Assembly (NCBI GenBank): GCA_018432235.1
Contig: JAHDLO010000028.1
Span: 1 to 64,000 of the forward strand
Source of the DNA: Clostridiaceae bacterium
GTDB taxonomy: Bacteria; Bacillota; Clostridia; Peptostreptococcales; Natronincolaceae
DNA: 64,000 bases
Direction of reading: 5' to 3'
The stretch's first letter is position 1. Each line of letters starts with the position of its first letter. A program made the translations under genes and the position numbers. This document shows, piece by piece, positions 1 through 6,959 of the stretch. Under the pieces are notes generated by a model that saw nothing but the letters and a program-made list of their open reading frames with translations, did no database searches and was not told the origin of the DNA.

Positions 1-4
1 TTCC

Positions 5-184
5 AGAGAACCCATGCGTTCTCTAGGACGCTTCGCCTTCGGTCGCCTCACTGACTCGACGCCGCTCGTGGCATAGTGTCACTTATTCGTGACACTACTC
101 GCCTCTCCTTTTTTTAATAAGGGGTGATGCCCCCCTTAACACCCCCCCATATCATAGGGAAATAAAAGAACTTTCCTATGATAT
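5..184. other. Cluster of non-coding hairpins at the left edge
   Basis: No gene is supported in the first 300 bases. The stretch holds successive inverted repeats: 5-11 with 18-24 (agagaac/gttctct), 74-82 with 89-97 (tagtgtcac/gtgacacta), a G-rich/C-rich pair near 119-138, and 149-158 with 175-184 (atatcatagg/cctatgatat). The first 140 bases look richer in G+C than the rest of the window. This could be the non-coding tail of a mobile element or a structured RNA. Nothing identifies it further. Confidence 0.45.
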
Positions 185-304
185 AAAAATGATGCCTATA
201 AGGCGCTTGGTTTAAAGAATAGAAAAATGCTCCTAACGATATGGCGTGATAGGGAGGCCTGCTTTAGCTTTTTACAGGAAAAATGAGTATATAGGGCTTA
301 AGTT

Positions 305-345
305 AAAAACCAACGGATGAGATTAGATTTCTCCGTTGGTTTTTT
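305..345 (-). terminator. Rho-independent terminator, probably bidirectional
   Basis: A perfect 13-bp inverted repeat (305-317 with 332-344) carries a run of A on one side and of T on the other. It lies just past the end of the leftward DUF2087 operon and should end its transcript. Confidence 0.8.
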
Positions 346-376
346 AGCGTTTATGAAGATATTTAAAGGCAGTTGC

Positions 377-649
377 TTATTCCTCCTGGCCTTTCTCTCG
401 CCAATATTCTGAGCCATCCTTGGTTCGTTTCATAAGCTTTGCATCTACAAGCCCCCTTCGCAAAAGGAAATAATCGTTGAAGGTATGCCAGTCGTTAATA
501 ATGGCATTAACCTCCTTTTCGGTGTAAGTCTTGTCCAGCTCAAATTTCCCCGCAAGGTATTTAAGAATTTCAAGCTTTAGGGCTTGCTTTGCAGGCCACT
601 GACTTATTTTGCCTTCCTCATTTAAAAATCTTTTGATATCCATATTCAT
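377..649 (-). CDS. Small DUF2087-domain protein
   Basis: This 90-residue protein is almost entirely one DUF2087 domain: a basic helix-rich N-terminus, then the pattern LEILKYLAGKFE, YTEKEVNAII, and a closing RRGLVDAKLMKRT-x-DGSEYW. DUF2087 domains are usually found at the end of transcription regulators and resemble small winged-helix modules. The chosen ATG at 649 overlaps the stop of the upstream regulator (ATGA), which implies translational coupling. A TTG at 658 is possible but sits too close to the GGAG. The gene lacks a DNA-binding domain of the LuxR type, unlike its neighbour, so it may be a partner or a split copy of that regulator. Its function is unknown. Confidence 0.75.
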   Translation of the reverse strand: MNMDIKRFLNEEGKISQWPAKQALKLEILKYLAGKFELDKTYTEKEVNAIINDWHTFNDYFLLRRGLVDAKLMKRTKDGSEYWREKGQEE

Positions 650-1416
650 TTTAACCAATACTCCTTACAGTCATTTGTTCTATCCATGAAGCCATATTCA
701 ATCATATAGCGTCTAAGGGTAGCATAGTCCTCATAAATTTCCTTTAATACTGCATTAACCTCAACCTCGTTGTATTTCTTATCCCGCTCAAACTCCTCAG
801 AAATTCTTCTCAATATGATGATCTTCTTCTTTTCCTTAGTGGCAAAGCTCTTAAGCCTTAAGGGGGATAAGGATATAAACATATTTTGAAGGGTCTTTTC
901 CTTCTCAGACTTTGTAGCAAAATATCGGTCATCCACCATGGTGGCATTTTTATGTATCTCCAGAAGCTGATCCTTAGTTGTATGCTGAAGGCTTCGGCTG
1001 TCTCCACCTTTTATAGCCAGCTCGTATATGGAAAGGTAGAGCTTAGCTTGCTTTGCTTTTTCACGAAAGACGAAGCGTTGATGCCTTATGGTGGCAGGGG
1101 CAAGGCCAGTTTCCTTGGAAATTTCATTGTCGCTCATCCCCTGGTGCATCATGGTCAGAAGATTTTTTTGATTTTCTGTGAGTCCGGTGTATTTTTTGTC
1201 ATAGGAGATCAGCAGACTAAACATATCCCCATGAGCCTCTTGGATGTGGCGCTCTACCATTTTAGCGGCAACAAAGTATCTTTCATCTACCTTAAAGATT
1301 TCTCCCTCCTCAAATTCCTTTGCACATAAGCGACAGATATATTTTTTCTGCTGGCTGTCATAGGAGTAGCCTTTTATAATTTCCTTCAGGCTGGAGTCGA
1401 TAATATTATCAAACAT
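646..1416 (-). CDS. LuxR-type HTH transcriptional regulator with C-terminal DUF2087 domain
   Basis: The N-terminal part has a CxxC motif (ICRLCAKEF) and a later His (ERHIQEAH), which resembles a small zinc site. A LuxR/GerE-like helix-turn-helix follows (LTENQKNLLTMMHQGMSDNEISKETGLAPATIRHQ, about residues 75-110). The last 80 residues form a DUF2087 domain like the protein encoded next (EEFERDKKYNEVEVNAVLKEIYEDY...GFMDRTNDCKEYW). The ATG at 1416 follows AGGTG with good spacing; a GTG at 1425 is less likely. It is the first gene of a two-gene leftward operon. A perfect 10-bp palindrome lies 30-52 bp upstream, so autoregulation is likely. The signal sensed is not visible. Confidence 0.85.
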   Translation of the reverse strand: MFDNIIDSSLKEIIKGYSYDSQQKKYICRLCAKEFEEGEIFKVDERYFVAAKMVERHIQEAHGDMFSLLISYDKKYTGLTENQKNLLTMMHQGMSDNEISKETGLAPATIRHQRFVFREKAKQAKLYLSIYELAIKGGDSRSLQHTTKDQLLEIHKNATMVDDRYFATKSEKEKTLQNMFISLSPLRLKSFATKEKKKIIILRRISEEFERDKKYNEVEVNAVLKEIYEDYATLRRYMIEYGFMDRTNDCKEYWLK

Positions 1417-1445
1417 AATACACACCTACCAAATAAGTTTATTTA

Positions 1446-1468
1446 TTTTATAAACATAGTTTATAAAA
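1446..1468 (-). promoter_or_regulatory. Candidate operator upstream of the DUF2087 regulator
   Basis: TTTTATAAAC and GTTTATAAAA form a perfect 10-bp inverted repeat around the 3-base centre ATA. It sits 30-52 bp before the regulator start, where a promoter would lie. Binding by the regulator is inference. Confidence 0.5.
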
Positions 1469-1616
1469 GTTTGGGATATATGTCAACGATAATATGATTT
1501 ATTTTCTTGTGTTTAAGATCAAATACAAGTATGGACATTCAGTAGGGACTTAGGGGAACAGAATGTAAAGGCAATTATTCACGTGATGAAGTAAAAGAGT
1601 GGGAATGACAAATTAA

Positions 1617-1646
1617 AAAGCAGCTGAATATATGCATTCAACTGCT
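1617..1646 (-). terminator. Terminator left downstream of the LUD pseudogene
   Basis: Arms 1619-1629 and 1636-1646 pair with one mismatch. On the minus strand they are followed by a T run. It probably once ended the LUD-domain gene's transcript. Confidence 0.6.
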
Positions 1647-1657
1647 CTAATATAAAA

Positions 1658-1918
1658 TCAATAGCCTAAGGCTTTTCCTACAATGATTACCTTGATGCGG
1701 CCCTTTGTAAGCTGTCTTTTTATAACAACAAAATCATTGCAGATTCTATCCTGACTTTTGCAATCTGTACAGTACCCCAAGGCTACACATGGTGTATTCT
1801 TGTTCAAGCGTGCGTTTGGCATCCAGAGGGGCTGCGTATTGTCTGACCCTTTTTTCTGCCTCCTCCAAGCCCTTGACAATTTTATTTATACCTGCGACAA
1901 ATACCAAATATTGCAAAA
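1658..1918 (-). pseudogene. LUD-domain (LutC/YkgG-like) protein remnant, frameshifted and 5'-truncated
   Basis: Two reading frames together match the C-terminus of LUD-domain proteins. The upstream frame reads YLVFVAGINKIVKGLEEAEK...AAPLDAKR, and the downstream frame reads LNKNTPCVALGYCTDC, then KSQDRICN and the end IIVGKALGY. The CTDC...DRICN cluster is the family's C-terminal signature. The frames join at 1808-1815, where gcgt is present twice in tandem; removing one copy restores DAKR-LNKNTPC in one frame. Upstream of about 1918 the frame is closed by a stop, so the N-terminal two thirds are missing. Related proteins act in lactate oxidation or have unknown roles. This copy cannot be functional. 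Confidence 0.8.
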
Positions 1919-2082
1919 TTCAACTATACATGATTTGATGTTTATAACAATGTCTTTAGAATGATTATGAGGAGAATTCTAAAAAAATGATTGTTTTAAG
2001 GGCTGCGGTGCCAGGTGGTAGCCATAATTTATGTATTGTGGATATGTATAATAGAAAAAGCACTGTAGAAAATGCTGCTTCG

Positions 2083-2307
2083 TTAGAAACGCTTACTATG
2101 TTGATTACATACCTTGGCATTTGGCCTCATGAGGTTAGAACAAGCTCTATCATAATCATATTTACAGTTGTCACATAGAAATACACTCGAATTACTTTTA
2201 AAGTTAATCCTATTACCGTAATTAGAATTGGTACGCTTACCTTTAATTGGCTTAAATATTAGAAATAGAATAATTATTACAATAGCTCCAAAAATCAAAT
2301 CTAACAT
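2083..2307 (-). CDS. Small membrane protein with a Cys-rich tail
   Basis: This 74-residue protein starts at the ATG at 2307, preceded by AAGGGGG at good spacing. One N-terminal transmembrane helix (LIFGAIVIIILFLIF, about residues 4-20) is followed by a basic linker. The tail carries CDNCKYDYDRACSNLMRPNAKVC, a four-cysteine pattern that could bind zinc. I recognise no family. It is flanked by pseudogenes and orphans, so it may belong to the mobile material in this region. Confidence 0.55.
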   Translation of the reverse strand: MLDLIFGAIVIIILFLIFKPIKGKRTNSNYGNRINFKSNSSVFLCDNCKYDYDRACSNLMRPNAKVCNQHSKRF

Positions 2308-2754
2308 CGAATGCCCCCTTGTTTTTACATGCTTAGTCTTATGCAAAGACAGAATAGTCAGATATACCTCATAAAAAGAAGTACTTTCGCTTTACATATT
2401 CTACACCTATTGCTAAGTTCCTTTGAAATTTTTATTTTTGAAATTACAGTATAGTATATTAAATCGTCCTGTAGAACAAAAGTGGCTTCGCCACGTTTGT
2501 TTTCCAGGGAACCCTCAGGTTTTTTATTATGAAAGAATCTACTACTATTTTTCTACAGAAAAACGTTTGAAAAATGACAAACTTACTATTTTGGCAAGCT
2601 CCATGCTGGAGGGTATGCCTACGTGGGAGGTGCTGACATTGATAAATAGGATAGAGAAATTTGTGTAAGATATCGGGTAATTCCTCATTTTTTTAAAGGA
2701 TTTTGTTCTTGAACGGCGAAAATACTACCTATAAAATTAATTGGTGGTGATTGC
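2308..2754. other. Non-coding spacer with a possible gene remnant
   Basis: A tight hairpin (gtggc-ttc-gccac at 2483-2495) interrupts the only open frame. The second half of that frame (about 2525-2668) ends in a protein-like run SSMLEGMPTWEVLTLINRIE, which may be the tail of a lost gene. I cannot assign it. Confidence 0.3.
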
Positions 2755-3018
2755 ATGGAATTTTATTTTAAAGCTGTTGGAACAAAGATACACCTTTACC
2801 GTGAGGCTGGCCTCATAGATGATGATTTAGGCGAACTGACGAAAACTTTTACTGGAAAGTTAAGAACTACTAAAATTTTTGGAGAGGACTTTGAACTTGA
2901 AGATATTTCTGGAGTATTCTCAGAAGGTGAGCGATATTCAATAAAGAGCTCGAAAGGATTACGTGGGGTTTTAGAGAAAAAGACCTTCAGTGATCGATAT
3001 GTTTATATACCCGATTAA
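2755..3018 (+). CDS. Hypothetical protein, 87 residues
   Basis: The ATG at 2755 follows GGTGGTGA. The product is acidic and beta-rich in appearance, with no membrane segment or cysteines (for example FYFKAVGTKIHLYREAG and FGEDFELEDISGVFSEGERY). It is followed closely by a strong terminator, so it forms its own transcription unit. No family is recognised. Its position just before the LexA-type promoter of the Kiwa-like pair suggests it is part of the same accessory region. Confidence 0.55.
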   Translation: MEFYFKAVGTKIHLYREAGLIDDDLGELTKTFTGKLRTTKIFGEDFELEDISGVFSEGERYSIKSSKGLRGVLEKKTFSDRYVYIPD

Positions 3019-3025
3019 TAGATAG

Positions 3026-3059
3026 AACCCCAGGGCTTAGGCTCTGGGGGAATTTTTTT
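3026..3059 (+). terminator. Rho-independent terminator
   Basis: ccccagggc (3028-3036) pairs with gctctgggg (3041-3049) around ttag and is followed by a run of seven T. It ends the transcript of the gene at 2755. Confidence 0.85.
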
Positions 3060-3068
3060 AAAATTATC

Positions 3069-3097
3069 TTTACAATAGAACAAATGTTCGGTATAAT
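3069..3097 (+). promoter_or_regulatory. Sigma-A promoter with a LexA/DinR-type operator in the spacer
   Basis: TTTACA (3069-3074) and TATAAT (3092-3097) are 17 bp apart. The perfect palindrome GAACAAATGTTC (3078-3089) lies inside the spacer and fits the Gram-positive SOS box GAAC-N4-GTTC. The first gene downstream is the KwaB-like gene, 120 bp away. SOS control of it is inference. Confidence 0.65.
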
Positions 3098-3219
3098 TAA
3101 ACAAAGACAAAGTAATTTTCGGAATTGTCAGAATTTGTCGACTGATTATTGTAGGATATTGGCCCCTTTTGTTGAAAGATAACATAACAACATTACTATA
3201 TACATTGGGGGATGATCTT

Positions 3220-4218
3220 ATGAATAACATGATAAAGAATCGTGAAAAAAGGGAACCGAAAAGCACTGATGAAATAAGAAGAATAATAAATCATTATGCT
3301 ATAGCAGACGTAAAAGATCTTCAGATTGATGTAATGTTCGTAAAAAAGAAAAAAAGTGGAAGGGAAATCCAATATGAGACATATATGTTTCAATGTTCAA
3401 ATGATTCAATTGAACCCGCAGTTAAGGGCACTTTAAAGCGCGTTAATGGAATCTTAAATAATAGAAAGCTTGATAAATATGACTTGGAAATATCTATAGA
3501 TGACACAATTCAAACAATCGAGAAAGAGCAGGTTATTCATGGTGATGCGTTGCTAAATGAAATAACTATAGTATTAACGGATGATAATACTCTAAATGAC
3601 AAATTTGATTTTGATAAATTAGATTTTTTGATTATGCAAATAAGTTCGCGAAAAAAGAAAAAGGATATGCCAAAGGTAACTTTTTTGAAGAAACATCTCC
3701 GACCATCAAGCAAATTTAAAAATTCTGTTAAAGGTTTTATAAATGGCAAAGAATTCAAACCTCTCCCCCAAAAAATCATTACTATAGGAGATAATATTGA
3801 TGCTTTTCTTATTGATGGTTTTTATTATATTACAAATAGAAATAATTTTAATTCCATGCTTGAATTTAAAGATGTTTATTATAAAATAATTGAAGATAAC
3901 AAGAAAGATATTATGTCAGCAAGAATATTCGATAATAGCAAGCAATTTATAGAGGATTGTCAAAACGATGGTAGATTCCTTCCGAGATTTACTAAGGCTA
4001 TATTGGCAGACGGGTTTAAAAATGCTAAGGTCTATAATAATAACCTTGCCGAAATAATAGAAAAACATAAACTAAAATTAAGACTCACGCCAAAGGGCCA
4101 GATAGAATATGATAATAAATATATAAATGAAATGTTAAATTTATTGCTACAGCACTATGTAACAAGCGATTTGACTAAAAAAAGTATGATTGCAAAGGCT
4201 ATTGAAAAATATAGTTAG
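3220..4218 (+). CDS. KwaB-like (DUF4868) protein of a Kiwa-type defence pair
   Basis: This 332-residue soluble protein is recognised by its C-terminal half: DNIDAFLIDGFYYITNRNNF followed by MLEFKDVYYKIIEDNKKDI. This matches the DUF4868 pattern (a predicted Asp-Ala-hydrophobic strand, then a nucleotide- or nucleic-acid-related domain) found in KwaB. In Kiwa, KwaB works with the membrane protein KwaA to block phage DNA events. The start is taken at the ATG at 3220, 8 bases after GGGGG; an upstream in-frame start at 3169 lacks a ribosome site. The next gene begins 12 bases after this stop, so the two are one operon. Gene order is B then A, the reverse of the first described Kiwa loci. The family call rests on pattern recognition and needs a profile search. 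Confidence 0.7.
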   Translation: MNNMIKNREKREPKSTDEIRRIINHYAIADVKDLQIDVMFVKKKKSGREIQYETYMFQCSNDSIEPAVKGTLKRVNGILNNRKLDKYDLEISIDDTIQTIEKEQVIHGDALLNEITIVLTDDNTLNDKFDFDKLDFLIMQISSRKKKKDMPKVTFLKKHLRPSSKFKNSVKGFINGKEFKPLPQKIITIGDNIDAFLIDGFYYITNRNNFNSMLEFKDVYYKIIEDNKKDIMSARIFDNSKQFIEDCQNDGRFLPRFTKAILADGFKNAKVYNNNLAEIIEKHKLKLRLTPKGQIEYDNKYINEMLNLLLQHYVTSDLTKKSMIAKAIEKYS

Positions 4219-4230
4219 AGGGTGGTAATC

Positions 4231-4842
4231 GTGTTAAACAAAATTATGCTCTTTGTATCATCATATATACCCCTTTACGTTTTAATGATTTTAAAAAATA
4301 TCCTTGAAAGAATAACGGTTAAGGGCAATTTTGTTAATATAGAATACAAATTTAAGAATGCTATTTTCTTTGATGAGATAAATGACTATGCGGTTATATT
4401 ACTCTTATTATTAAGCATTTGTTCGTATGTATATTTGCGTTCAAAATTAAAAAATACTAAGTCGGAAAAAAGTTATATAGTGATAGATTTTGTTGACGAA
4501 ACTAGCAATTACTATTTTAGCTATATCTCTATTTATTTGCTATCTTGCTTAGGGTTGTCGTTAAATAATATTGTTGATAATTTTATTTTTTTGTTTTTAA
4601 TGTCATTAGTAGGCTTCATTTATATTAGTAATAATATGATTTACATGAATCCAATTATAAATTTTATGGGTTACAAAGTATTTGACGTGACGGTAGACTC
4701 TGTAAACACAAATGATAAAAATATCAAAAGCATATTATTGATCAGTAAACATTATAAACTAAGAGTAGGAGATGAAATAGAAGCTTCAGCTAAATCAGGT
4801 TTTATTTTTACTAGGCAGAGTAATAAAAATAAGAACCGATAA
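4231..4842 (+). CDS. KwaA-like four-helix membrane protein of a Kiwa-type pair
   Basis: This 203-residue protein has four predicted transmembrane helices: FVSSYIPLYVLMILKNIL, YAVILLLLLSICSYVYL, ISIYLLSCLGLSL and FIFLFLMSLVGFIYI. The sequence MNPIINFMGYKVFDV follows the last helix, then a soluble C-terminal tail of about 50 residues. This layout fits KwaA. The GTG at 4231 follows GAGGGTGG; an in-frame GTG at 4222 overlaps that ribosome site. It is tightly linked to the KwaB-like gene upstream and closed by a terminator, so the two form a complete unit. The sequence is very AT-rich, more so than the core genes, which fits horizontal acquisition. Confidence 0.65.
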   Translation: MLNKIMLFVSSYIPLYVLMILKNILERITVKGNFVNIEYKFKNAIFFDEINDYAVILLLLLSICSYVYLRSKLKNTKSEKSYIVIDFVDETSNYYFSYISIYLLSCLGLSLNNIVDNFIFLFLMSLVGFIYISNNMIYMNPIINFMGYKVFDVTVDSVNTNDKNIKSILLISKHYKLRVGDEIEASAKSGFIFTRQSNKNKNR

Positions 4843-4867
4843 ACGCAGGCCAAACGCCTGCTTTTTC
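4843..4867 (+). terminator. Rho-independent terminator after the Kiwa-like operon
   Basis: gcaggc (4845-4850) pairs with gcctgc (4856-4861), followed by five T. Confidence 0.8.
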
Positions 4868-4891
4868 CATTCCCTCCTATTATTTACCCAT

Positions 4892-4920
4892 TATACACCG
4901 AACAGATGTTCTGATATAAT
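4892..4920 (+). promoter_or_regulatory. Promoter with a second LexA/DinR-type operator
   Basis: TATACA (4892-4897) and TATAAT (4915-4920) are 17 bp apart and enclose GAACAGATGTTC (4900-4911), which fits GAAC-N4-GTTC. The design matches the promoter at 3069-3097. It drives a small gene that is now broken. Confidence 0.65.
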
Positions 4921-4938
4921 GGTATCTGAGGTGATACC

Positions 4939-5208
4939 ATGATCCCAACAACCAGCATACCTATACAGGCTATCTGCAGCTTTAAGTAAGAGGGCAAGCC
5001 AAAACCCCTGAAGATAGGATTTATTGACGGTACAGGCGAAAATGTAAGAATGGATATAAACGGTATAACTGACACCGGCAAGCTTCTAAAGACCAGGAAG
5101 CCGGTGCATATCTATTACTATGTATCTTCAGATGCTATACAATAACTGAAGGTCTGAGGCAGTCTTTTGAACTGTATTGAATGTGAGACTTGCAGATGGT
5201 ATTTATAA
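4939..5208 (+). pseudogene. Remnant of a small LexA-controlled gene
   Basis: The frame from the ATG at 4939 reads MIPTTSIPIQAICSFK, then a stop at 4987. It continues as EGKPKPLKIGFIDGTGENV and DTGKLLKTRKPVHIYYYVSS until a stop at 5143. Weak protein-like sequence in other frames (RQSFELY, then CETCRWYL) runs to about 5208. The protein-like character across one stop and at least one shift points to a decayed gene of about 90 residues. I believe small proteins of this kind occur in clostridial SOS regulons, but I cannot name the family. Confidence 0.5.
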
Positions 5209-5339
5209 AAGTTATAGCATAGGTCCAGCCAAAGCATCATGTCAGCACTTCTAGGAATGTAAAAGTTTTGGGGAGTAACTAACACGTAACTAACAAATGA
5301 ATAGACAACTAAAAAAATAGGATTTTCTTATACCATAAA

Positions 5340-5377
5340 AAAACAAAACGACCTAAATCATTGGATTTAAGTCGTTT
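5340..5377 (-). terminator. Terminator after the recombinase remnant
   Basis: Arms 5347-5359 and 5364-5376 pair with one mismatch. On the minus strand a T-rich run follows. Confidence 0.7.
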
Positions 5378-5379
5378 CT

Positions 5380-5733
5380 TTATATTGGTGGAGATGAGGG
5401 GGACGCATACGAACCACTTTTCTCCTTGATTTCGTCAAGCAAAGATACATCAACTTTCACCGATGGTTGATTGCTGGCATTAAAAATAATAGTTGCCTTA
5501 TTGTCGTCCTCGTATAGATAAACACTGTTTACTAAAACATTTACGAGTAACTTTCTATAATCTGGGTCGTCAATATTGCCCTTTTTAAGTTGATGAAGGA
5601 AGTCGAGCTCAGCAAGTTCCTTATCCATTTTATCTATTTCACTAAATACATAGGATGCCGCATTGGGTGAAGCCTTGCCAATTATTAGAGATTTCAAAGG
5701 ATTCGCTTTTTGCTTATTGTTTTTGTTAATCAA
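5380..5733 (-). pseudogene. C-terminal fragment of a large serine recombinase
   Basis: The 117-residue frame matches only the end of clostridial large serine recombinases. It has a helical region (FSEIDKMDKELAELDFLHQLKKG), then YRKLLVNVLVNSVYLYEDDNKATIIFNAS with the closing strand pattern VKVDVSLLDEI. The catalytic resolvase domain and the zinc-ribbon domain are absent, and no such sequence lies upstream (5734-5793), so the gene is 5'-truncated. Its last codons (SPSSPP) are encoded by sequence that mirrors the 3' end of the tRNA-Ala gene 1.2 kb away, as expected if the recombinase gene reached an attachment site. It is almost certainly inactive. Confidence 0.7.
5386..5403 (-). other. Possible attachment-site remnant matching the tRNA-Ala 3' end
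   Basis: tggtggagatgaggggga here matches tggtggagacaaggggga at the 3' end of tRNA-Ala (6615-6632) in 16 of 18 positions and in the same orientation. It lies at the end of the recombinase stub. The two could be the ends of an integrated segment or a leftover of a larger island. Confidence 0.4.
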
Positions 5734-5793
5734 CCTATGAGTTTGACGAAATGGAAGATTATTGATATTTTTGATTAAAAGAGTCTTGAAATA

Positions 5794-6255
5794 CTATTTG
5801 TTCAGCTTCATAAGACGGTAAAAGTATGACATCTCGTATAATATCCATAAAAAATATGCTATGACCAGTATTGCAGAGACAAGGTTGGTTTGCAGTAAAA
5901 AGAATGCCAATACCGGCAGTATAGCGGGAAATATGAGCATGGCATAGAAAAACATTTTCAGATTTTTTGTTTTTTGGAGTAATAAAGGGGATAAGCCCAA
6001 CAGTAGGATAACAACAACCGTCAGAACTATGGGAATAATATTGTTGTTTACAATAACATTGTATAAAATAAAGCCAAACATCAGATAGACAATAACACCT
6101 AAATAACGCATTATTCTCGACAGTAATGCGTTATCCGGGTGATTCAGGCTGTCAAACCATTCCTGATAATCCTTGCTCTGGGATTTACCGGCAATGAAAA
6201 TTGATATCAGGCAACAACCCAATGTGCATAAAAACACTATTACGTTAAAACCCAT
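5794..6255 (-). CDS. TspO/MBR-family membrane protein
   Basis: This 153-residue protein has five predicted transmembrane helices and the TspO/MBR layout: an N-terminal helix, then the loop with YQEWFDSLNHPD, then helices ending in the motif YEMSYFYRLMKLN. TspO proteins bind porphyrins and related ligands in membranes. This one has fewer tryptophans than classic members. The ATG at 6255 follows GGGG at 6262-6265; a GTG at 6267 is also in frame. It is a single gene between the recombinase stub and tRNA-Ala, so it may be cargo of the inserted segment or an original neighbour. Confidence 0.75.
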   Translation of the reverse strand: MGFNVIVFLCTLGCCLISIFIAGKSQSKDYQEWFDSLNHPDNALLSRIMRYLGVIVYLMFGFILYNVIVNNNIIPIVLTVVVILLLGLSPLLLQKTKNLKMFFYAMLIFPAILPVLAFFLLQTNLVSAILVIAYFLWILYEMSYFYRLMKLNK

Positions 6256-6614
6256 GACGCACCCCACAAAATATAAATTTTACGCGCTATGCACTCATAC
6301 TCCGTCAAGCGCAGATAAGAAAAATATAGCACTCTGCCATCATATCACATTTCCCTTCAAAATTCCATGAATAAATAAAGTCCGCACGAAAGGTGAACGA
6401 AAGGTTACATCAAATCGCGCGGTTACAAGGTTTTTCCTTCGTCGGTAGTGATTTTATATTAACCATAACTGCAATTATTTTCAAATGCATTGGACATACA
6501 AAAAGATTAGAGCGGTTAAGGCTTTCTACCCTAACCGCTCTAATCTCTTTGTTATACGTTCACCGTTACTGCTAAACCGCCAATAAAAAAGTAAAGGTTC
6601 GTATAATCCTGTTT
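6256..6614. other. Spacer between TspO-like gene and tRNA-Ala
   Basis: Apart from the terminator at 6505-6545, I see no gene or clear repeat. Open frames here are short, lack ribosome sites and look non-coding. Confidence 0.4.
6505..6545 (-). terminator. Terminator of the tRNA-Ala transcript
   Basis: A 14-bp perfect stem (6505-6518 with 6532-6545) is followed on the minus strand by a T run. It lies 70 bp beyond the 3' end of the leftward tRNA gene. Confidence 0.8.
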
Positions 6615-6690
6615 TGGTGGAGACAAGGGGGATCGAACCCCTGACCTCTTGACTGCCAGTCAAGCACTCTCCCAGCTGAGCTATGCCCCC
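6615..6690 (-). tRNA. tRNA-Ala (anticodon GGC)
   Basis: The 76-nt minus-strand sequence folds as a full cloverleaf. The acceptor GGGGGCA pairs with TGTCTCC with two G-U pairs. The anticodon stem cttga/tcaag encloses ctggcag, giving anticodon GGC. The T-loop is TTCGATC and the CCA end is encoded. It is probably the anchoring site for the accessory region to its left. Confidence 0.93.
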
Positions 6691-6846
6691 ATATATTCTA
6701 GGGTTGGTTAAACCCCACATAAATATATTATAATGACTTTTTCAAATAAAGCAAGAGAAATTGTTATAAATTGATTAAGTTTATTTTGAAGAACCATATT
6801 AGAGCTATTATGTTATTCTAAAAGAGGAAAAAATTTCATTTAAATC

Positions 6847-6874
6847 TGTAACCTTTTTAGTAGGTTTTAGTCTA
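6847..6874 (+). promoter_or_regulatory. Likely ECF-type autoregulated promoter
   Basis: TGTAACC (6847-6853) and GTCTA (6870-6874) are separated by 16 bp. The AAC-type -35 and short -10 fit ECF sigma promoters and lie 86 bp before the ECF sigma gene. Autoregulation is inference. Confidence 0.5.
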
Positions 6875-6959
6875 TATTAGTGCCTTGTAATGAAAAGGGT
6901 ATTATGGGGCTGAGGGAAATCTCATTTGTCGGCCGGCAAAACAGAAGGGATAGGTAGCT

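Noticed and set aside
886..1329. Open frame of 147 codons on the plus strand
   Set aside because: It lies inside the well-supported DUF2087 regulator on the other strand, has no ribosome site and does not read like a protein.
2423..2668. 81-codon frame
   Set aside because: It runs through a stable hairpin at 2483-2495 and has no ribosome site. Only its last part might be a gene tail.
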